Source of the DNA: an uncultured Verrucomicrobiae bacterium
GTDB taxonomy: Bacteria; Verrucomicrobiota; Verrucomicrobiia; Palsa-1439
Direction of reading: 5' to 3'
NCBI GenBank assembly: GCA_937927265.1
Contig: CALBCO010000137.1
Coordinates: 1-14,876 of the forward strand
DNA length: 14,876 nt
Positions within the stretch are counted from its first letter, which is position 1; each line of letters starts with the position of its first letter. The notes under the pieces are model-generated. The model was not told the DNA's origin, did not search any database, and worked only from the letters and a program-made list of their open reading frames with translations. This document shows positions 6,185 through 13,456 of this stretch, piece after piece. The translations under genes and the position numbers were made by a program.

Positions 6185-7384
6185 CTACGCCAACACTTCG
6201 GCGGCACGGCGCATGTGTTGGGCAATGTCCACCCGTCGCGGACAGAGCGCGGCAGCTTGAGTGAAGTCCACGTGCTGCCACTGCCGCGCTTCCGCCGGCA
6301 GCTCCGCAAACAGTTGGCGTGCTTCGTCGGCGTAGCCGTAGGAATCATGATACATCAGATAGCGCAACGTCGTGCCCACTTGGATGCCCGGCGGTAGCGC
6401 CTGCCCGCAGATGTGTTGGCAGCCCGCACAATACAAATGCGCTGTCTCGTCGGCATATCGGCGCAGCGCGGCTTGGTCGGCGGCGGATAACGGCGAGGAA
6501 TCAAGCGCGGCCGCGATGTTTTCCTTCATCTTCTCCAGCGTGTCCATTTGCGACACGGCTGCCGCGATGCGTACGTCGGCCCACACCGCCTTGAGCACCG
6601 CTTGATGACGATTCCATTTTCCGCCCGCAAACTTGGCCACGCGATCCTCAAACGAGACTGCCGAGCCTTGCGTCTTCATTGCGATCAACCCGATGTTGGC
6701 CTTGTGGCAGGCGTCCATCGCGTCATTGAGTTCTTTGTTGCCGTAGTCGCGGAAGTTGTACTTAAACATGATGGCATCAATCCACGGCAGTTTCGCCGCC
6801 TCTTGCATCAACTCGGCGACATTTTCGTTATGGCAGGAAAATCCGAAATAGCGGATTTTGCCTTCCTTTTTCAATTTTGCCGCTGCCGCTGCCGTTTCGG
6901 CGCTCAGGTATTTCTTGTCTCTGAGCGCGTGCATGAAGAACAAGTCCACATAGTCCGTCTTCAACTGGCGCAGGCTCTCAGCCAAATTTCGTTCCATGCC
7001 CTCCGGCGTGTGGTCGGGCGATTTGGTGGTGATCCAAAACTTTTTCCGGTCACCAACCCGTTCCATAAAATTGCCCATGGCCGTCTCGCTTGTGCCGTTG
7101 GCGTAACCGCGCGCATTGTCGTAATAATACACGCCGAATCGCAATGCCTCCGCCAGCCGGGGATCGAACTTTTGGTCCAGTTTCAGCGACATGCCCATCA
7201 GGAGGATCGGAATCTTTTCTCCCGTCTTGCCAAGCACGCGGCGCGGCACCTGCGGCAGTGCCGGTTCGGCCGGCATTGCTTCTTCGGCGGCCCACGCCGT
7301 TGGTCGCAACGCGCCGGCCAAGCCGGCCAACCCGCCGAGTTTCAATAATTCACGCCGACTGATTTTTCGTTCTGGTAGGTTCAT
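6185..7384 (-). CDS. Tat-exported aldo/keto reductase with C-terminal cysteine cluster
   Basis: The 399-residue product starts with a twin-arginine signal ('ISRRELLKLGGLAGLAGAL', R10-R11), so it should fold with its cofactor before export to the periplasm. Residues 47-300 are an aldo/keto reductase barrel with the catalytic tetrad D89, Y94 ('DNARGYANG'), K121 ('TTKSPDH') and H152 ('FFMHAL'). The C-terminal extension carries C319-x2-C322-x3-C326 and C381-P, which could hold one 4Fe-4S cluster; related iron-sulfur reductases usually have two fuller motifs, so this is a reduced version. The usual NADPH-binding 'GxS' C-terminal region is hard to trace, so the electron donor may not be a nicotinamide. 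AGGAGG (complement of 7393-7398) lies 8 bases before the ATG. The gene is last in the operon, 21 bases after the polyferredoxin gene. Confidence 0.88.
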   Translation of the reverse strand: MNLPERKISRRELLKLGGLAGLAGALRPTAWAAEEAMPAEPALPQVPRRVLGKTGEKIPILLMGMSLKLDQKFDPRLAEALRFGVYYYDNARGYANGTSETAMGNFMERVGDRKKFWITTKSPDHTPEGMERNLAESLRQLKTDYVDLFFMHALRDKKYLSAETAAAAAKLKKEGKIRYFGFSCHNENVAELMQEAAKLPWIDAIMFKYNFRDYGNKELNDAMDACHKANIGLIAMKTQGSAVSFEDRVAKFAGGKWNRHQAVLKAVWADVRIAAAVSQMDTLEKMKENIAAALDSSPLSAADQAALRRYADETAHLYCAGCQHICGQALPPGIQVGTTLRYLMYHDSYGYADEARQLFAELPAEARQWQHVDFTQAAALCPRRVDIAQHMRRAAEVLA

Positions 7385-7405
7385 GGTGTTTTCCTCCTCT
7401 TGGGG

Positions 7406-9073
7406 TTAGGTGGTTTTCGACCGCAACAACAACGACCGGTCCTTCGACCGGCTTTCGCCGACGGCGGTCACATACACCGCGCGTTCGTCGGCGACCGGAC
7501 ATTCATGCTCACAAATACCGCACCCGATGCACAATTCGGGGCGCATGTATGGTTTGTTCAAGATCACCATCGTGCCGTCCCAGCGTTTGATCTGCACGTC
7601 GTAGGTGCCGATGGCTTTCGGCGAGACAGGACAGACTTCCTCGCAAACCACGCAGGGCGTTTCCATCGCCCAGGGCAGACAGCGCCCCTGATTGAAAAAC
7701 GCCGTGCCCACCCGAATCGGTCCGTCCGCGGCGTACGGTCCGAGGCCGAGCTTCTTTTCGACGGAAATCTTTTGAATCGCCCCAGTCGGACAAACCTCGC
7801 TGCACAATGTGCAGCTCAACTGGCAAAATCCCAGCCGCATGTCCATGACCGGCGTCCACAATCCTTCCAGCCCGGCCTGCGTCAAGGTCGCCGGTTGCAA
7901 CACATTCGTCGGGCAGACGCGGATGCACTGGTCGCACTTGATGCACCGCTCCAAAAACTCCGGCTCCGCCACGGATCCTGGCGGCCGAATCGCTCGTTTA
8001 TCAAACGATTTGCTCCCCACCGCCGCCGACAACCGCACAAACGGATACGCCAGCACGCCCACCACCGCCGTCAACAACACCCGCCGCCGACTCAACGCCG
8101 GCCACGCCACCTCCGTCTCTGGTTGCGTGCTGATCACAGGCCGGCCATGCAGCTTGCCATTGCTCACCGGCTGTTTCCGCAGCGGCAGAAACCGGTAGGA
8201 CAACGCATGTTCCGGACAATCATCGAGGCAATTGAAACAGACAAAACACTCGCTCTTGCGCAACGCCGCCTGCGGCTCCGATGCCCCTTCGCAATGCGCC
8301 AGACAAAGGTTGCAATCGGTGCACCGCGTCAAATCACGGTCAATCCGCCACAACGCGAACCGCGACAACACACCGAGAAACGCGCCGAGCGGACACAACA
8401 CCCGGCAGAAAAAACGCGGAATGACGAGATTCATCCCCACCAGTCCCACAATCACCAGCCCAACGAACCAGGCGCCGTAAAACTCGCGTTGATGCGTTGT
8501 GCCGGGCGAGAACTTCAACCCAGCCAAGTCACTAGCAGGCGCAATCGCAGTCGCAAACGTCCGATACATGATGCAGATCGGATCCAGCAGCCCGATTTGC
8601 AGCATTCCGAACACCGCCAACACGCCAAACACCAGCAGGATGATGTATTTGAGTTGGAAAATGGGCCGGTACCGGTTGAGGGCAAGTTTGTCTATGTTGC
8701 GGCGGGTATTGAACAGCCAGCTGATGAATTGATGCAACGTCCCGTATGGGCAGATCCAGTTGCAGAAAAACCGACCCAGCAACAACGTCGGTACAATCAA
8801 CACCAGACTCCAAATCAAATGCCGATATACGGTATGCGTCGAAATCGTCGTCGCCACCGCCACGAGCGGGTCCACCTCCAAAAACAGCGACACCGGATAG
8901 CCGGCCAACCGGCTGAACCACGTCACATACACCAGGAACACAAACAGCGCGAAAAAGAACGCTTGCGCTAATACCCGAATTCGCGTGATTCGCAAGGCCC
9001 GCAGCCACCACGGCGCGAGCACCCCGTTTGGCCCTTGCGGACTTTTCGCGAAATAGATTTTTCCGGCGCTCAT
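7406..9073 (-). CDS. Membrane polyferredoxin, NapH-NapG-like fusion
   Basis: The 555-residue product looks like two proteins joined. Residues 1-300 resemble NapH: membrane segments near 32-52, 86-100, 142-162 and 200-218, the two paired 'CxxxCP' motifs C104/C108 and C223/C227, and two 4Fe-4S motifs (C251-C254-C257-C261 and C276-C279-C282-C286). Residues 325-555 resemble NapG/MauM: an internal twin-arginine sequence 'LSRRRVLLTAVVGVLAYPF' (328-346), then four clusters at C377-C387, C417-C428, C465/C474-C481 and C515-C525. NapH takes electrons from quinol and NapG passes them on in the periplasm, so the fusion probably carries electrons across the membrane from the quinone pool. No periplasmic nitrate reductase gene (napA) is present, so the acceptor is different. 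The start overlaps the DUF362 gene by 4 bases. Confidence 0.9.
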   Translation of the reverse strand: MSAGKIYFAKSPQGPNGVLAPWWLRALRITRIRVLAQAFFFALFVFLVYVTWFSRLAGYPVSLFLEVDPLVAVATTISTHTVYRHLIWSLVLIVPTLLLGRFFCNWICPYGTLHQFISWLFNTRRNIDKLALNRYRPIFQLKYIILLVFGVLAVFGMLQIGLLDPICIMYRTFATAIAPASDLAGLKFSPGTTHQREFYGAWFVGLVIVGLVGMNLVIPRFFCRVLCPLGAFLGVLSRFALWRIDRDLTRCTDCNLCLAHCEGASEPQAALRKSECFVCFNCLDDCPEHALSYRFLPLRKQPVSNGKLHGRPVISTQPETEVAWPALSRRRVLLTAVVGVLAYPFVRLSAAVGSKSFDKRAIRPPGSVAEPEFLERCIKCDQCIRVCPTNVLQPATLTQAGLEGLWTPVMDMRLGFCQLSCTLCSEVCPTGAIQKISVEKKLGLGPYAADGPIRVGTAFFNQGRCLPWAMETPCVVCEEVCPVSPKAIGTYDVQIKRWDGTMVILNKPYMRPELCIGCGICEHECPVADERAVYVTAVGESRSKDRSLLLRSKTT

Positions 9074-10131
9074 CCGACCTGCTCCTCTTTGAGCGGCACA
9101 TTCCGCCAGTCAGGATTGCCCAACCCGCGCGCCTGCGCGTTGAACAAATACTGCGGCGGATCACTTTTGCGCCCCAGCAATTCCGAGTACCCGTAGGCAT
9201 CCGCCGCGATTTGATCCGTCGCCGCCACCAACGTGTGACCCGCCACCACGTCCGACAAATCTCCGCCGGTCGGCCCGTTCTTCATCAAAATCCGCGTCGC
9301 ATCCAGAATCACCAACGTCGGCGACATCATCAACGCCAGATCGGCAATGATCCCGTGAATATCCTGATGAAACTGGTTCCGCCGCCCGCCCAGCAACCCG
9401 TACCAATTCTTCGTGCACATGCTGGCCTGGCAAAGATTGTGATCCTTGACCGGCGCGATGCCGATCACCTTGGTCACTCCGCGGAAGGGCCGCCAAAAAA
9501 ACGGCCACCGGGCAATCAGCTTCGCCTGCGGCACCTCCAATATCTCAAAGCTTTGCGGACTCGGTAAAAACACTTGCGCCCCCGCTTGTCGAGCCGCCGC
9601 GGCAATGCCGCTCTTGACGAAACAACTCTCTGGCGACTCAATCGGATTATCCGCGACGCGCACTTCCCGCGCGCCCGCCGCTCGCACCATTCGAATCAAC
9701 GCCGCCAACACGTCGGGATTCGTGGTCGCGCCGAGCTTCGGCGACCGGTCAAACGCCACATTCGGCTTGATCAACACCACGTCGCCGGGACGAATGTAAT
9801 GCGCCAACCCTCCCACCGCACCGATGGCCATGGCGAGCATCTTCTCATACTGATTGCCCCGCGCAATGCCCAACACCTTCGCCCCGTTTGGCGGTGGCAC
9901 GCGAAAGTCCGGCAATCGAAACGCCGGCTCGACCGGTTTGCCCCGATCACCCGTCGGATCGCGTAACGCGGCCCACAACCCGCCCACGCCCCCAGCCAGC
10001 AACGCCGTAACGCCAACACGCTGAATAAACTCACGCCGACTTGGCCATTCCGCGATCAATCGTTGGCGGGGTGCTGCCGCGTTCTCGCGTCGCGCCTGGG
10101 CTTTCAATCGTTGTTCCTCGGTGCGATCCAT
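9070..10131 (-). CDS. DUF362 protein with Tat signal
   Basis: The 353-residue product has a charged N-terminus of about 30 residues followed by a twin-arginine signal ('PSRREFIQRVGVTALLAGG', R32-R33) and a hydrophobic stretch to about residue 56. The rest is DUF362: 'GDVVLIKPNVAFDRSP' (116-131), 'AAGAREVRVADNP' (151-163), 'IAPVKDHNLCQASMCTKNW' (225-243) and 'DQIAADAYGYSELLG' (307-320). DUF362 proteins often occur with ferredoxin domains and are thought to act in iron-sulfur redox chemistry, but no reaction is firmly known. This copy has no ferredoxin domain of its own and only three cysteines, two of them (C234, C239) in the conserved core. It overlaps the polyferredoxin gene by 4 bases and the upstream gene by 1 base, so the three are translated together. 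Location is probably periplasmic. Confidence 0.9.
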   Translation of the reverse strand: MDRTEEQRLKAQARRENAAAPRQRLIAEWPSRREFIQRVGVTALLAGGVGGLWAALRDPTGDRGKPVEPAFRLPDFRVPPPNGAKVLGIARGNQYEKMLAMAIGAVGGLAHYIRPGDVVLIKPNVAFDRSPKLGATTNPDVLAALIRMVRAAGAREVRVADNPIESPESCFVKSGIAAAARQAGAQVFLPSPQSFEILEVPQAKLIARWPFFWRPFRGVTKVIGIAPVKDHNLCQASMCTKNWYGLLGGRRNQFHQDIHGIIADLALMMSPTLVILDATRILMKNGPTGGDLSDVVAGHTLVAATDQIAADAYGYSELLGRKSDPPQYLFNAQARGLGNPDWRNVPLKEEQVG

Positions 10132-11279
10132 CAGTACTCGGACTCCGTCGTTTCGCCGCCGAGCTGCCCGGCCAGCTTATCCAACCATTGCCGGGCCGCC
10201 GTGGCTGACTTGGCAAACCGCACGCCGATCACGTAGCGGTCGTGGGCGCGCACGCCATCCACTTGGCCGGTGTACTCATTTTGGACGAGGACGGTCCCTG
10301 CCGGCGCATCCGGCAACCGTTTCCCAAACCCGGCAAAACCGGTCCCCAGTTGTCCGGCCAACTGTGCCGCCGCCGCCGCATCCGCCCGCCGCGACAACAA
10401 CAACTCCGTCTCTCCGTCCGGTAACGACGCAACGTAAAAGTCATTCGCGAACCCGAACGAGAAAGCGTTCTCGGTGAAATACTGAATTCGGGCCGGACTA
10501 AGCTGGAGTTGGCCAACAAACAACTGATACGCCCACGTCAACGGCTCGCCCGGTAGCGCCGCAGCCAACGCCTCGCGCAACCGGGCCACCTTTTCGCGAA
10601 TGGACTCGTGATCGTCCGAACCGATGAACCGCGCATAAAACCGGCCTTGCGCGAGGAACCCGCCGTTGCGGGTCGCGTACCACAACCCCGACCCGGTCAG
10701 GTTGATGGTTGTGGCGTCGGGGTTGGACACCTCGGCCATGAACGCGCCGAGCGCATTCGCGTTGTTCCCCAGATCGAACAACTCAATGTCAATGTTCAGG
10801 TTTGGGTCCGCAGTCGCAGTCAACCCCAGGAAATGCATTTTCTCAAAGCCGTAGGCTTTATAAAATGTCTCGCGGCCATCAATTTTATTGTACAACGTGG
10901 CCGCATCGAACAGTTGCGGCGGCTGACTGATCTGCCAACCGGCCGACACCACCGCTTCCGGAAACGGATCGAGCCGCCCCCGAACGGTCAAGCTGGCCGA
11001 TTCGCTCCACGGCTGGAGTGGACGTTTATAAATCGGAATCTCGCTGCCTTTGGCCGTGAGCAATTGATCGTCAGTGGCGAACAACCCCGGTTCGGGATGT
11101 GCCCCGCGCCACGCAATCCAGCCCGCAATTGCCGCGAGCAACGCCACAATGACCAGACCGCTTTGCATTTCGCGGAGTGAATAAAATGGACGGAGCGGAC
11201 GCCGGCGGAAAGTGTTGAACACCGGTTCATCGGATGCTGCCCGGCGGTGCGCCAGGCCGGGGGGTGTTGCCGTTGTCAT
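10131..11279 (-). CDS. Membrane-anchored DUF6599-like protein
   Basis: The 382-residue product has a basic N-terminal tail, one membrane segment (about residues 40-57, 'GLVIVALLAAIAGWIAW') and a large domain that should lie outside the cytoplasm. The stretch 'LYNKIDGRETFYKAYGFEKM' (129-148) matches what I remember as the hallmark of DUF6599, a family of unknown function; that assignment is from memory. Two similar alpha/beta halves may be present, the first around 120-245 and the second around 250-375. There are no cysteines, so the protein itself does not hold iron-sulfur clusters; an assembly, anchoring or sensing role is possible but speculative. It is first in the operon and its stop overlaps the DUF362 start by one base. 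I chose the ATG at 11279 because a promoter ends 8 bases before it; M38 (11168) is the alternative and lacks a ribosome binding site. Confidence 0.8.
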   Translation of the reverse strand: MTTATPPGLAHRRAASDEPVFNTFRRRPLRPFYSLREMQSGLVIVALLAAIAGWIAWRGAHPEPGLFATDDQLLTAKGSEIPIYKRPLQPWSESASLTVRGRLDPFPEAVVSAGWQISQPPQLFDAATLYNKIDGRETFYKAYGFEKMHFLGLTATADPNLNIDIELFDLGNNANALGAFMAEVSNPDATTINLTGSGLWYATRNGGFLAQGRFYARFIGSDDHESIREKVARLREALAAALPGEPLTWAYQLFVGQLQLSPARIQYFTENAFSFGFANDFYVASLPDGETELLLSRRADAAAAAQLAGQLGTGFAGFGKRLPDAPAGTVLVQNEYTGQVDGVRAHDRYVIGVRFAKSATAARQWLDKLAGQLGGETTESEY

Positions 11280-11634
11280 TGCCGCGAACTATACGCGCCC
11301 CCGCAACGCACCGCAAGACGCACTCTGTCGGTGGTCGCGTCCATCTCAAACGCGCGCGCCAACCCGCCCGCCGGGACGGCGGACACTACAGTCTGAATCC
11401 CGCAGTTGAATTGACGTGGGTAGGGCGCGACCGCCGGCGCGTCGCTGGTTCAAAGGCAAATACGGCTTTCGGCGCGCCCGGCGGTCGTGCCCCACCGTTC
11501 ACCCAGCAGGTGAGGCCATCCATCCACTTCAAGTGGTGGGTTTTGCGGGTCATCGCCTGTTCTTCCCACTTTCCACTGCGGCTTATAGGTACATTCGTTC
11601 GGCGCGAACGGGAGTCAGCGGGAGAATAATGAAA
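11280..11634. other. Non-coding stretch with several hairpins
   Basis: No gene is supported in these 355 bases apart from the operon promoter at the left end. Short perfect hairpins are frequent: CCGCC/GGCGG at about 11369-11383, GCGAC/GTCGC at 11427-11445 around a palindromic loop, CCACT/AGTGG at about 11526-11538 and CGTTCG/CGAACG at 11596-11610. The part from about 11405 to 11450 ('GTAGGGCGCGACCGCCGGCG') looks like repeat-derived intergenic DNA. Open frames here are rich in arginine and proline and lack any known domain. Confidence 0.5.
11288..11316 (-). promoter_or_regulatory. Candidate promoter of the DUF6599-DUF362-polyferredoxin-reductase operon
   Basis: On the minus strand TTGCGG (11311-11316) and TATAGT (11288-11293, 5 of 6 consensus) are 17 bases apart. 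Eight bases (TCGCGGCA) separate the -10 box from the ATG at 11279, so the predicted transcript begins at or one or two bases before the start codon. No other convincing promoter is visible upstream. Confidence 0.55.
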
Positions 11635-11662
11635 ACGGGCCTGAAATTGCTTTCAGGCCCGT
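11632..11662 (-). terminator. Intrinsic terminator after tRNA-fMet
   Basis: A perfect 12-bp stem (ACGGGCCTGAAA at 11635-11646 with TTTCAGGCCCGT at 11651-11662) closes a 4-base loop. On the minus strand it is followed by TTTTCATTATT. It begins 7 bases after the CCA end of the tRNA, so it ends the tRNA transcript before the operon at 11279. Confidence 0.9.
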
Positions 11663-11669
11663 CTCAAGT

Positions 11670-11746
<77 letters not shown>

Positions 11747-11762
11747 GTCAAATTGCGCCGTC

Positions 11763-11791
11763 ACCATAGGCAAACGGCGGCGCAACGTCAA
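11763..11791 (-). promoter_or_regulatory. Promoter of tRNA-fMet
   Basis: On the minus strand TTGACG (11786-11791, 5 of 6 consensus) and TATGGT (11763-11768, 4 of 6) are 17 bases apart, and the -10 box lies 16 bases before the tRNA 5' end. The TGA within the -35 box (11788-11790) is the ftsB stop codon. Confidence 0.8.
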
Positions 11792-12120
11792 GGGCTTGTT
11801 TGCTTCGGCGCGGGCGTGTTGGTCGGCGGCTCGAACCGGAAGATCGTCTCGTTGGGCCGGGCCAGGTTCAGTTTGTCGCGCGCGGTGCGTTCGACAAACT
11901 CCCGGTCGGTTTTCAACGCTTCGATCTCGATCCGGTGCTGGCGCTCCACCGCCTCCTGGCGGGCCAGTTCCTGTTCCAACCGTCGCAACTCCTGCTGCAG
12001 CGCCCGCTGTTGTTGGACCAACGGGACGTACAACAATACCAGCCCGACCACCACCACCCCGGCAAATATGAAAAAACCGAGCGATTGCAGTCGCAGCCAG
12101 ACATTGTTGAGCCAACCCAT
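11788..12120 (-). CDS. ftsB: FtsB/DivIC family cell division protein
   Basis: The 110-residue product has the standard FtsB/DivIC build: a short cytoplasmic N-terminus, one membrane segment (about residues 14-32), a periplasmic coiled coil (about 36-75, rich in Q, E, L and R), and the 'DREFVERTARDKLNLARPNETIF' region near residues 72-95, where the tyrosine/arginine-lysine-containing ending of the family is found. FtsB works with FtsL and FtsQ in the divisome. The proline- and threonine-rich tail (97-110) is an extra. The ATG lies 3 bases after the eno stop, an arrangement that is common in bacteria, so ftsB probably shares the eno message. The stop codon forms part of the tRNA-fMet promoter. 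Confidence 0.9.
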   Translation of the reverse strand: MGWLNNVWLRLQSLGFFIFAGVVVVGLVLLYVPLVQQQRALQQELRRLEQELARQEAVERQHRIEIEALKTDREFVERTARDKLNLARPNETIFRFEPPTNTPAPKQTSP

Positions 12121-12123
12121 TCG

Positions 12124-13398
12124 TTAGAGTTTTCCGCCGTACACGGCGTTTTTGCCGAGCAACTCCTCAATCCGCAGCAGTTGGTTGTATTTGCACACCC
12201 GGTCCGTTCGGCACAGCGAGCCGGTCTTGATTTGGCCGGCATTGGTCGCCACAGCGATGTCGGCAATCGTGCTGTCTTCCGTCTCGCCGCTACGGTGACT
12301 GATAACCGCCGTGTACCCGGCTTCTTTCGCCATCTCGATCGCGTCGAGCGTCTCGGTCAGCGACCCGATCTGGTTGACCTTGATGAGAATCGAGTTGGCA
12401 GTGCCGGTCTCAATGCCGCGTTTGAGGAACTTGGTGTTCGTGACAAAGAGATCGTCGCCGACCAGTTGCAGTTTGTCGCCCATCTGTTCGGTCATCAGTT
12501 TCCATCCCGCCCAGTCGCTTTCGGCGAGGCCGTCTTCGATGGAAACGATCGGGTACTTCTTGCAGAGCTCGGCGTAGAACTCCACCATCTCCGCTGACGT
12601 GCGTTTCGAGCCGTCCGATTTCTTGAACACGTATTTCTTTGTGTCTGGGTCGTAAAACTCGCTAGCCGCGGGGTCGAGCGCAATGAAGATGTCCTTGCCG
12701 GCTTTATACCCGGCCTGTTTGATCGCGGCGAGGATCACCTCGAACGGGTGCTCGTTGTTCTTCAACGCCGGCGCAAACCCGCCTTCATCGCCAACGGCGG
12801 TGCTGTACTTGCCGGCCTTGAGCACGCTCTTGAGCGCGTGGAATACTTCCGCCCCCATCCGCAACGCTTCGCGGAAACTAGTCGCGCCTTTCGGCATGAT
12901 CATGTATTCCTGCAAATCAATCGGCGCATCCGAGTGCGCGCCGCCGTTCATGATGTTCATCATCGGCACGGGCAGCACCTTGGCGTTTGGCCCGCCGAGA
13001 TATTTGAACAGCGGTTGTTCAAGCGCGTTGGCGGCGGCCTTAGCCGTGGCCAGCGACACGCCGAGAATGGCGTTCGCACCGAGCTTGCTCTTGTTGGCGG
13101 TGCCATCCAGCGCGATCATCGTGCGGTCCACCGCGACCTGATCGAATGCGTCCATGCCGACGAGCACCTTGGCGATCTTGGTGTTGACGTTGCCGACGGC
13201 CTTCTGGACGCCCTTGCCGAGATAACGGGTTTTGTCGCCGTCACGCAATTCCCACGCTTCATGTTCGCCGGTGCTGGCTCCGCTCGGCACCGCGGCTCGG
13301 CCAACGACGCCGCAACTGAGTTCCACATCCACTTCCACCGTGGGGTTGCCACGGGAATCGAGAATTTCACGCGCTTGAATCCGAGTGATCGTTGTCAT
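12124..13398 (-). CDS. eno: Enolase
   Basis: The 424-residue product is a complete enolase, which interconverts 2-phosphoglycerate and phosphoenolpyruvate in glycolysis. The conserved residues are all there: H155 and E164 ('GGAHSDAPIDLQE'), E205 ('GDEGG'), the magnesium ligands D242, E288 and D315, the catalytic base K340 ('ILIKVNQIGSLTET'), the H368-R369-S370 loop and K391 ('GQIKTGSLCRTDR'). The start is fixed by 'MTTITRIQAREILDSRGNPTVE' homology, and an AAGGA ribosome binding site lies about 10 bases upstream. It has its own promoter, overlapping the end of opcA, which allows glycolytic expression separate from zwf-opcA. ftsB follows after 3 bases. Confidence 0.99.
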   Translation of the reverse strand: MTTITRIQAREILDSRGNPTVEVDVELSCGVVGRAAVPSGASTGEHEAWELRDGDKTRYLGKGVQKAVGNVNTKIAKVLVGMDAFDQVAVDRTMIALDGTANKSKLGANAILGVSLATAKAAANALEQPLFKYLGGPNAKVLPVPMMNIMNGGAHSDAPIDLQEYMIMPKGATSFREALRMGAEVFHALKSVLKAGKYSTAVGDEGGFAPALKNNEHPFEVILAAIKQAGYKAGKDIFIALDPAASEFYDPDTKKYVFKKSDGSKRTSAEMVEFYAELCKKYPIVSIEDGLAESDWAGWKLMTEQMGDKLQLVGDDLFVTNTKFLKRGIETGTANSILIKVNQIGSLTETLDAIEMAKEAGYTAVISHRSGETEDSTIADIAVATNAGQIKTGSLCRTDRVCKYNQLLRIEELLGKNAVYGGKL

Positions 13399-13428
13399 GA
13401 GAAGTTATCCTTTCGTTGTTGGCCGCGC

Positions 13429-13456
13429 ATTGTACCGGCGAACCAGAGCCGGTCAA
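13429..13456 (-). promoter_or_regulatory. Promoter of eno (and ftsB)
   Basis: On the minus strand TTGACC (13451-13456) and TACAAT (13429-13434) each match 5 of 6 consensus bases, with a 16-base spacer. Transcription would start near 13422, giving a leader of about 24 bases with the AAGGA site. The TGA in the -35 box is the opcA stop codon (13453-13455). Confidence 0.75.

Noticed and set aside
6548..7348. Open frame of 266 codons on the plus strand
   Set aside because: It lies wholly opposite the aldo/keto reductase gene, which has a ribosome binding site, Tat signal and catalytic residues; the plus frame has no recognisable domain.
7400..8971. Long open frame (523 codons) on the plus strand
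   Set aside because: It is antisense to the polyferredoxin gene, whose cysteine motifs are unmistakable. The plus-strand product is rich in histidine, arginine, glutamine and proline, as expected of a shadow frame in GC-rich DNA.
7406..9073. Assignment of the polyferredoxin to nitrate (Nap) or nitrous oxide (Nos) reduction
   Set aside because: No NapA, NapB, NosZ or flavin-binding NosR domain is present in the window, so the family resemblance does not fix the pathway.
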